Positions 56,240 to 64,000 of a stretch of 64,000 nt of DNA are shown here, piece by piece; position 1 is the stretch's first letter; each line of letters starts with the position of its first letter. Location: assembly GCA_030549495.1 (NCBI GenBank), contig JAUIRK010000293.1:124001-188000 (forward strand), given 5' to 3'. Source of the stretch: Nectonema munidae. Lineage: Eukaryota; Nematomorpha; Nectonematoida; Nectonematidae. The notes under the pieces were generated by a model. That model was not told where the DNA came from. It searched no databases and saw only the letters and a list, made by a program, of their open reading frames with translations. A program made the translations under genes and the position numbers.

Positions 56240-56794
56240 TATATAAGCAGTAGTCCTTAGAGGTCAAGATTTATTTAGTCATCTTTAAGCAACTTCATTT
56301 CAGCATTATTTACAAGCACAATTCATTCTACTCCGTCTCTCTCTCCATCTAATACCTTGCATTGGAAATGAATTGATCAATTAATGACTTTAGACTTATA
56401 ACCAATTTACTGGTAAAACATCACACTGCAAATACGTTGTTTGATATGCAGAAAAATTAGATATGACGGCACTATTGAATTTGTGCGTGGTTTTTTCCTT
56501 GATTTCAACTTTAACCCATTTAAGGCCAAGCAAAGCAGACGATATCTAAAAAAACGCAGACGATTTATATTCAAAGTCATTGAAAAAAGCAGACGAAGAT
56601 GAAATTACTTATGTTCCAAAATAGGAACATTGGCCGTAAATGGGTTAAGCTACTTCTACTTCCAAAATTCTTTGGACTTGCTTGCATACCCCATTTTAAT
56701 TCTAACAACATTACTCAACATCATCCCTTCAGCTGAAACAACTTATTATGTGATGGGCCCTCATATTGAGCTCACTTTCTGCCGTTTACTTTAA
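56240..56794 (+). pseudogene. Candidate small secreted-protein exon interrupted by a MITE
   Basis: TATATAAG at 56240-56247 is a good TATA box. An ATG at 56463 opens MTALLNLCVVFSLIST, a signal-peptide-like leader, and after 16 codons meets TTAA, where a 130-bp MITE (56515-56644) is inserted. If the MITE and one TTAA are ignored, the same frame continues SYFYFQNSLDLLAYPILILT, TLLNIIPSAETTYYVMGPHI and ELTFCRLL to TAA at 56792, 65 codons in all. The continuity across the insertion is suggestive but short enough to be chance. I recognise no protein family. It could also be a first exon followed by an intron. Confidence 0.35.
56515..56644 (+). mobile_element. piggyBac-type MITE, 130 bp, copy A
   Basis: The element lies between TTAA (56511-56514) and TTAA (56645-56648). 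The ends are CCCATTTAAGGCCAA and, reversed, CCCATTTACGGCCAA. It holds GCAGACGA three times and GTTCCAAAATAGGAAC, an inverted repeat. The copy at 58921-59050 has the same length and differs at only about five positions, in opposite orientation. Confidence 0.93.
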
Positions 56795-58916
56795 ATCGCG
56801 TACTTTGGCAGTTAAATAAAATAACGAGTATACAGATTTGAATAAGGTAATCGTTGTTAAATATTATTATAACCTACTTGAATGGGTATTCGTTTATGGC
56901 ACACTATTATGAACTATTATCCCATTTTTAAACGTATTTCAAATCTCGTGTATTTTTGGACATTCACAACATCAATAAAAAAGATTAATATGAAAAAATC
57001 GAGGAAAATCATAGTAATATTAAGCGTTATTTTATCACAGTTTTCCAATGTTTTTTTAGTGTCACTCTTATGCTTTTAAATAGTTTTCTCCTTCTTATAG
57101 AATCACTTTTGCAAGAATATCCCTTGAAATATTTAAAAAATTATAATTTTTGCATGTTGGTAATCTTAATAAAAAACTTTGAAAAATTTAATCACCTTTT
57201 CATTAAAAATATTAATTTATGTATGGCATTAACTTATTTTGTGAAACCTTTATTTATATACGCCATGTGCCAACTGTTGAAAATCACTGGATAATCTTGA
57301 ATATATCTTTATTTTTTTTGATCCCAATTGAACTTTTATTTGTTTTGTAGGAAAATGGCAAATTTGAAAGTGTTGCAAATGCATTTGTAGGTTGTTAGTA
57401 GGGAATACAACAATTCCTGAAAATATCAAACAATTTCTTCGTGTAGATGAGAATAACACTGAGTTGTTTAAGTTTCTCACGCCACGAATTATCCAGAATA
57501 TATCAGCCTAGCAAGAAATTTATGTATCCAGTGGAAAGAATTAACCACATGGGCATGATATCACTTTTACTCCGCAGCCTGTATTCTTTAATGTTGCTGT
57601 TAAACGATACAGAAAATAATAATAATTTGAACAGTCTGTTGGAACATGAAAGCATCTACGTTTTAATCTAGCTGATGAAATGGCTAGAGTTTCCGCTTTT
57701 AAAAAATGAAGAGAATTTCCGATATTTTATTCTTTCACGATATGTGGTACATGGGTATCTTTTAAAGGTAGGGCAAAATACAATCTTCAAAATCTGAAAC
57801 AGTTTTGATTGAGCATGAAGCTTTTCTCATCTTCAAGTAGTGAGCCGAATGTGACAACAGATAGGAAATAAGTGTCCAAAGCGAAAGAAAGCGATTTCAG
57901 AAACAAAAATGGCTCTAATACACTACATAAAAAGAGCTGTTTGATCTCAAGTTGATGACAGTGAACTTAGAATAAAAATGTAAATGATATATTAGAACGC
58001 CTTCAAAGCAGTCAAAGTCAAAAAATTCAGAGGCAGCTTCATCTTGACCAGAATTGGTGAGATGTGCGTGACAGAATGGTTGTAAAAACTTGTGAAAGTG
58101 TAATAAGTCGTCAGCCTTGAAATGCACATGACTTTGCGGATGCAGTGGAAAGTGTTGTGATCATGTAAGCTAAAAAAAAAGCCTTGTAATACCATTTTAA
58201 CATTTTGTGATAATATAGTATTTACTTTCATTATATCTTTCTGTTCTTAACTTTTCATTCTAATTTCTTTTAAATCTTGATCAAACCACAAACTTTTTTA
58301 AGTCTCCTCGCAGAAAATATTGCCTAAGGCTGTTTCTCAGCTGGTGCTCCATGGACAATCAGTGGTCCATGATGATGAATTAGAAGTCCCAAGCAGTAAT
58401 GGATTACTTTACGTTTCGTTTCGAAGTACGATACGACTAGCATTTAATTAATTTTACAGGAAGGAAATAAGCACGGGGTATAAAATACAAAACAATACAA
58501 AAATTTTATTCCAGTTTTTCTTTAAGTCAATTGAATTAAATAAGGCTTATATATATGCTATTCAAGGTTTTTGGATAAGAGAATGATTGGCAGTTATCCA
58601 AATATTTCAAAATTTTTGTCCTTGAGATATAATGTCTGTGTTTTTGAACATAAAATATAAATAGAGTTTACTTATAGTATGGCCATCATTTTTTGTGCTT
58701 ACCAAGCTCAAATTCATGATATAAAAAAACTTGACAAAGAAAAAAAGTCTCTTTGCAAAGATAATTTGCAAAAGTGTAATAATGCTTCACAACAAAACAT
58801 TCAATTGATTTAAACTTCTATTTTAAAAAACGTATTTATAGCCAACGTTTTTTAAATTCATGCTTTATATGCAAAGTTACGGTGTTGGAGAGATATCATT
58901 TAACTTCAACTACAAG
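56795..58916. other. Stretch with possible decayed coding sequence at 57330-58130
   Basis: Between 57330 and 58130 the plus strand gives short motif-like pieces in shifting frames (KKFMYPVERINHMG, HDITFTPQPVFFNVAVKRYR, ADEMARVSAFKK, SEPNVTTDRKYVSKA-like). The composition is more balanced than the surroundings, suggesting an old gene or element relic. I do not recognise the family. The remainder is A+T-rich. Confidence 0.3.
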
Positions 58917-58920
58917 TTAA

Positions 58921-59050
58921 CCCATCTACGACCAATGTTCCTATTTTGGAACATAAGTAATTTCATATTCGTCTGTTTTTTTCAATGACTTTGAATATAA
59001 ATCGTCTGCGTTTTTTTAGATATCGTCTGCTTTGCTTGGTCTTAAATGGG
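58921..59050 (-). mobile_element. piggyBac-type MITE, 130 bp, copy B
   Basis: The copy is flanked by TTAA (58917-58920 and 59051-59054). Read on the minus strand it matches copy A (56515-56644) over its full length with about five substitutions (about 96%), so both moved relatively recently from a common source. Confidence 0.93.
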
Positions 59051-59054
59051 TTAA

Positions 59055-60479
59055 ATCCGACTGCTTCGATTACTCAAAAATTAAAAACTATTTAAGACCA
59101 ATTCTTTCTCCTGGCTTCTATTAAAGAAAGGCCACTCTATATTATATATAATAAATTTAACATATAATTTCATTTTTTATTTTTTAAAAGCCAAAAAAAT
59201 CTAACTACGACTCCTTGCACTAAATCTCCAACTCCACCGACTTCTCTTCGCCAATCTTCTAAAAAATGTAATATGTCATAAAGTATTCTTAAATTTGGGC
59301 TAGTGTTCGATGCCTAAAAAGGAGTAAAAAATCATTTATGGAAGAATCGCTTTTTTTATCCTTTATACCCAAACATTATCCTGTTGCAATCAATGCACGT
59401 TCAGCGGAAGAATATGCTCTTGGGCCATCTACTATGACCGAAATTAATGCTTCAAAATTTCTACAACCAGAAAAATAAAGATTAAAAGCTAAATAACAGC
59501 GAAAGTCTACAAAAATTAAGAAACATTTCACTTTCGGACCAGTCATTGCTTCCAAAAAATGCTTTTGTTTATGCAGTTTTAAGTGACAAGTAACATGCGC
59601 TTGTGTTTGCATGATGTTTTTGAATTAGACTTTTGGCATCTGTCAGTCACACGGCATCACGTTTTTTTGCGTATCCCAACAAATAGTTCATTCACATGCG
59701 CGGTTTGCACTCTATTTAGAGTTGATATCAAGTGAAGGAGGTTGATAATAATTTTGAGTAAGTTTGTTAATTTGTAACTTAGTTATATACATTTAGTCAT
59801 TTCAGAATATTTTAATAAAGATGCAAATTTTTGTTAGTTAATTTCTGAACCCAGGATCGAACATTTCTTTTTTGGCTCTTCGCATTGGACTGATATGAAA
59901 ACTTAGGAGTGCGGATAACAATGATGGAAAATCAGAAATAGCGTCTTACCCACTTTACTTCGATGTCTTTATTATTTTCTTCAACAAAGTATTCTTATCT
60001 GTTCCTATATACTGTGAAACCTAAAAATATTTGCAGAAAAGTAACCAAACTTATATAACGAATTGCAGAAAAACCAGATTATAACTGAAGAATTAAAGAT
60101 TACTTGTTTGTTATTTTTAATGAATATGAACGTCGGTAAGCAAGTGACTCCATAACCAGAAGCTATTTCCTAAAATATGATTTGTGCCATTAAACATAAA
60201 CTTAAATATCTGTCTATGATCATGAATCGATTCTCTGTCATGAAATACTGACAGTGAAAAATTCATCGTGACATCGCATTTTGGTCTTTTTAAAATGGCA
60301 AACAAAGTGTTGAATAAGGAAACCCCATTTTTAGTTATCAGAAAGCCCCTGTTTCTGCAACTCGCTTCAAGGCAGTGCCGACTCTTGGATTCGCTATTTT
60401 TCAGCCGGAAGTCTTAGCTCTAATCTAAATTTTGTTTATATTTTGACTATTATTTTTTATTTTTGTTTTGTTTGATAAT
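59055..60479. other. Spacer without a recognised gene
   Basis: I see no gene. Open frames at 59376-59612 and 60117-60305 on the minus strand lack recognisable motifs. Confidence 0.4.
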
Positions 60480-60596
60480 TTTTTTAAAATAAAATTTAAT
60501 ATGCCAGTGTTTTTAACTTTTCAATATTCCGGCCCTCGTTTTTAACTTTTCGGTAATCTGGCCCGTTTAAAAAACGTTTGAGGACCTCTGCTCTAG
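60480..60596. mobile_element. Lone hAT right end with a tandem repeat
   Basis: The end AAACGTTTGAGGACCTCTG reads in reverse CAGAGGTCCTCAAACG, a typical hAT terminus, followed on that strand by a CGGGCCAG-type zone. A unit TTTTTAACTTTTC plus (A/G)..(T/C)CNGGCCC occurs twice in tandem (60509 and 60538). No left end was located. Confidence 0.5.
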
Positions 60597-61754
60597 GTCT
60601 AAAACACAAACATCCATGCAGTATTTGTTGCATAAGTATACATTTGAAAAGATAATATGGCATCGCATCTTTCCATGCATTCTCTCGAGTCAATATGAAG
60701 ACGTTTCCAATCCCTCTGATAAACCAATGGCAAGCAGAAGAGATGACAAAAATAGGCAACCACACACGCAACAACCCGCAAATATCGAAACTAGAATCAA
60801 CCAATAATCATTTCACTATAAAGAGATTCACCACAATCACTTTATTAAATTCATGATATAAAATATTGCACAGAATATTAATAACTTTTTTGGATATCCC
60901 AAAATAGTTTAAATGTAATTGATTTAAATTTATCAAATGTCTACCATATTCCGCCCAATAGAACATAATTGTCCCATTAAATAAAACTTGTCTGATTAAA
61001 ATGGAATAAAAATTCATTGAAAATGAATAGCAGTCTCCAAATGCCTTAGTCAACCCTGTGAGGAAGAGTATGACGCACTGTCCAAGAAATGAAAATCTGC
61101 TTCAAACCGATGTCTGGATACATTCATACCTTTTTACGGTTTATAAAGCTTCAGCAATCGATGCACGGTTATAGATTACGGGCCCCCCTTAACTCCATGC
61201 TTTCGCATATGATCGACAAATACTCGCATACTATACATAATGTTCTTGATAAATATATGTCTTTCTTCTATAAGTTTAACAAGAATAATTTTCATCTTAA
61301 TTAAAATTATGTTACAAAACATTTGTCCATGCTTTCGAAAAAAAAGCAAAATTTAAATGTGCAAGGGTAAGTAAAGCATCTGTTCCTTTTTAAAATTTGC
61401 TTCAAGCGAGGATAACCTTCATGGATAAATAAATACCCACATGCAAAGCCTGGGCACAACTGCTATCAATAAGAACTTCATTTAGTTTTAATATTCTGTT
61501 TGGAGTCACACTGTGATTTTATCAAACTATTCTTTTGCGAGGGAAATTAGATGCAAAATGTTTATTTTTTAATGATAATATAAAATTTAATGTAATTTAA
61601 ATTTACAATCATTCTATCACAAAAATTACTTTGTGAAAGATGTCCAAATATGGAGTCTTCTTTTTTTTAATTTAAAATAACCGATTTTTCATTTTCAAGG
61701 AAATTTTAAAACATTAAAAATTAGAGATAAAATTTTGTAACAATATGTATTGTT
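60597..61754. other. Spacer without a recognised gene
   Basis: I see no gene. The open frames on both strands near 60496-60807 overlap each other and have no motif that supports coding. Confidence 0.4.
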
Positions 61755-61901
61755 AAAGGTATTGTGTAGTGTTTTCATTGGGAAGGCACAATTGCGCTGT
61801 TTGTATCAAACTATGAGGAAAGTAGGCTTGATGTCGGGTCGAACCCAAGACCTTGAGTTATCGAAACGCGGCATCTAACCAACCTTATCTCATGCCCCCG
61901 G
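61755..61901 (-). repeat. tRNA-derived SINE (family 2), best copy
   Basis: On the minus strand the head GGGGGCATGAGATAAGG and GTTGGTTAGATGCC resembles a tRNA 5' half with an A box. GGTCTTGGGTTCGACCCG carries a canonical B box. The body then contains TCAAGCCTACTTTCCTCATA and CCTTCCCAATGAAAACAC, shared with the copies at 23395-23645. It is not a functional tRNA gene. Confidence 0.72.
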
Positions 61902-61971
61902 AGAATGCATTGAACAATACATGCGCGCTAATACACCTTCAATGTCCCATACTCTCTAAGCCAGTAGTTCC

Positions 61972-62438
61972 TAAACTGCTGGGGTCGTAAAATAAACTGA
62001 AGGAAAAGGGGTGTAGGTAAGCTGAAAATAAGACACACAATTAATAAAAAGATCTTTTTTTTCAAAGTTCTGAAAATAAAAATATTTGTAAAGTTTAATT
62101 TCAATAACATACTTAAAAGGATCTTTGTACTGAGAAAAAGAATAAATTGTTTAAATGTTAAAATGTCTGAAAAATTTGATTCCATTTTCAACGACATATC
62201 TTTGTGAAGGTAAATTTTTAAAACTTATTATGTTAAAAACCAAGTAATGGCGTCGATCGGAAGTTCAAAGTGGTTTGCGCGATGCATCACATCCCCTTTA
62301 AAACGCAAAGTTAAGGAACAATCCTTTCCAATCTTTTTTATAATAATAAGTATAAATAAGCCTGAATCTTGGTATAAATTCAAGAAAGTGGTCTAAACTA
62401 AAAAGGGTGTGTGTAGAAAAAGAATTTGAGAACCAATG
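61972..62438. mobile_element. hAT-type MITE, 467 bp
   Basis: The left end is CAGTAGTTCCTAAACTGC and the right end, reversed, CATTGGTTCTCAAATTC. Both are variants of the CAGTGGTTCTCAAACT terminus of Charlie/ZBED-like hAT elements. The flanks CTCTAAG and ATCTAGA suggest a decayed target duplication. The interior has no transposase motif, although a minus-strand open frame of 89 codons overlaps it. Confidence 0.72.
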
Positions 62439-62484
62439 ATCTAGATGATTTGAATAGACCTTCAATGATCCATTCCCACTAAAT

Positions 62485-62976
62485 CAGAGGTTCCCAACCT
62501 TTTTTACCATGTACCCCTTGAAAATTTTCAGCCTTAGGCGAACCCCTAATAATTTTTTTAGTTTTTTATCTTGATTTTTCAGACTAATTGATTCTAAACC
62601 TCGCTAATCATCAGTCAAAGATGTATTTCAATATCCATAAAAAACGAAAACTTATGTTAAAGAATCACTGCACATTAGTAATGTATGAGCAGCACTGTTT
62701 AAATGCGCCATACATTATTAAAAATATAATTTTACCAGTTCTTCAAATAGAAAGTAGTAAATTACCTGAATTTTTCTATGAGTGTGTGTATTTTTCATGA
62801 TACTGAAAAATAACTTTCAATTATTTTTTATTATCGTTTTGGGGAAAATTTTCAACCCATTTTATGTATGTGGGAGGTATAAATCAGTTAAAAATTAAAA
62901 AAAAACTTTTCAGATACCTTTATAAATTACCCCTTGAAAAAAGTGAAACGAACCCCCAAGGATTCGCGAACCCCAG
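62485..62976. mobile_element. hAT-type MITE, 492 bp
   Basis: A perfect 8-bp duplication CACTAAAT (62477-62484 and 62977-62984) flanks an element that starts CAGAGGTTCCCAACC and ends, reversed, CTGGGGTTCGCGAA. ACCCCTTGAAAA occurs inward from both ends. It is non-coding; the 70-codon frame inside has no known motif. Confidence 0.9.
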
Positions 62977-62984
62977 CACTAAAT

Positions 62985-64000
62985 GATCAATAAGCTCTCA
63001 AGAATCACAATTTTCACGCCAAATAAGACGTGGATATACTGGTTAAGAGTTTTTTTCTGAAGATACCAAAAGATAATAATTATTTCCATATAGATTTTGG
63101 TAGTGTTGAATGTAAATATGTGACTTGTTTCAAGTAAGATCGATAATTTCCACTTTTTTTGTGTTTAAAGTTCAGATCTGCCTTGATTTCTGATTCTAAA
63201 TTTATTAAATGTTACTAGCTTGGTATTTTTGAGTTCAGCATTAAATTCTCTTTAATTATACTTTAAAAGTTAAGATGCGAGGAGGACTTTGATTTTTATC
63301 AAAATGCACATAGGTAAGTCCAACATTTATGATTTTTTCAAAAGTTTCTCTGAAGCAATTTTTTTAAACCAATGCAATGTACTGTGTAGAATACGAATCG
63401 GAGATTTATTTTCGATAGAACAACAAAGATGCATGCTAATAAATACAACAATTCTTATCTTTAAAGTTTGAAATCTAAACCAAATCCCAACTTAAGTAGC
63501 GTGAACGCTAGAAATCATCACTCTTAGTTAAAACGAGTTACGTACCCAAATAGATTTTGAAATACTTATTAACTAATCGTGGCCAAAAAACTCGGCATGA
63601 AAATTTTGGCATTAGAAAACTGGGTCTCAAAAAACTTTTTAAGAAAAGTTTAAAAACGAGTTAGTTAGTGGATAATTTATCTAGTTAGGTAGTTGATTAG
63701 CTAGTCAACTAGTTGTTTCAAATTGCGCAGTTTCCATGCGCTATGTAGTCAATTGATAGAGCGAGTTATTTGAGACCGAGTTTTCCTATATTATTATTTT
63801 ATAATATAAAATTTGTTTCAATCTTGAGTATACATTTTAATTGCCTTTCTGGAGCTCTTTTAGAGGACATGATTATTTTTCTACAATTTCAGACTTTAAT
63901 AATAAAATCAATGTGAATTTGAAACCGAGTGTTTCAAGAGCTAGATTTTCTAGCACTCAGCCGATATACTCGTATATCTAGAAAAATAGCCAAAGTCATA
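62985..64000. other. A+T-rich end of the window
   Basis: I see no gene. A run of TAGTTAG/CTAGTT-type short repeats lies near 63660-63720. Confidence 0.5.

Noticed and set aside
60496-60807. A gene on either strand
   Set aside because: Overlapping frames exist on both strands with no motif, and the left part is the end of a hAT element.

Overview
The window looks like nuclear DNA of an invertebrate animal. It is very A+T rich (roughly 70% by eye), has long non-coding stretches and one clear single-copy host gene, and is crowded with relics of eukaryotic cut-and-paste transposons, two LINE relics and tRNA-derived SINEs. The density of hAT and piggyBac relics would suit an arthropod such as a copepod or chelicerate, but the sequence does not fix the species. 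No bacterial operons, CRISPR arrays, rRNA genes or functional tRNA genes were seen. No LTR retrovirus, Polinton or other virus-like element was recognised.

The only confidently intact gene is an intron-less haspin protein kinase (38084-40138, +). It has all the kinase signatures: a Gly-rich loop, the catalytic Lys, HRD, and the haspin-type DYT in place of DFG. A poly(A) signal lies about 120 bp after the stop. A weaker candidate is a small leader-peptide-like reading frame at 56463-56794, split by a 130-bp TTAA-flanked MITE.

Layout. 0-6.1 kb: an inverted-repeat element, pieces of a GTF2IRD2-like hAT transposase (the middle piece inverted) and a piggyBac relic. 6.3-6.9 kb: a TTF-zinc-finger hAT relic. 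8-10.2 kb: a piggyBac copy with all four catalytic Asp motifs recognisable but several breaks. 10.8-13.3 kb: a piggyBac with both ends preserved, carrying a 312-bp hAT MITE. 13.8-15.0 kb: an inverted repeat and a tandem duplication. 15.5-19.6 kb: a 4.1-kb hAT with an 8-bp target duplication, into which a second 1.7-kb hAT has jumped. 21.2-21.95 kb: a LINE reverse-transcriptase relic with its own MITE insertion. 23.4-27.3 kb: two SINE families and a tandem array. 29.1-30.6 kb: a second LINE relic with an RNase H domain. 30.8-31.3 kb: tandem units ending in a 19-bp inverted repeat, perhaps Helitron-related. 31.8-34.3 kb: a GTF2IRD2-like hAT on the minus strand. 35.3-36.9 kb: a cluster of hAT MITEs. 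38-40.3 kb: haspin. 40.6-41.3 kb: a deleted hAT. 42.7-44.3 kb: a pogo/Tigger element with nine terminal repeat motifs. 45.4-47.5 kb: a piggyBac of the same subfamily as the 3.5-kb relic. 47.8-49.85 kb: a BED-finger hAT. 50.65-62.98 kb: MITEs, a large fold-back element, a SINE and long empty A+T-rich stretches.

The genes do not form a pathway. The window is best read as a record of successive transposon invasions around one conserved mitotic kinase gene. Insertion order can be read directly in several places: MITE into piggyBac, hAT into hAT, MITE into LINE, MITE into SINE. I found no convincing new multi-gene system. The most useful observations are the dated nestings, the short MITE families with exact target duplications, and the interrupted candidate reading frame.
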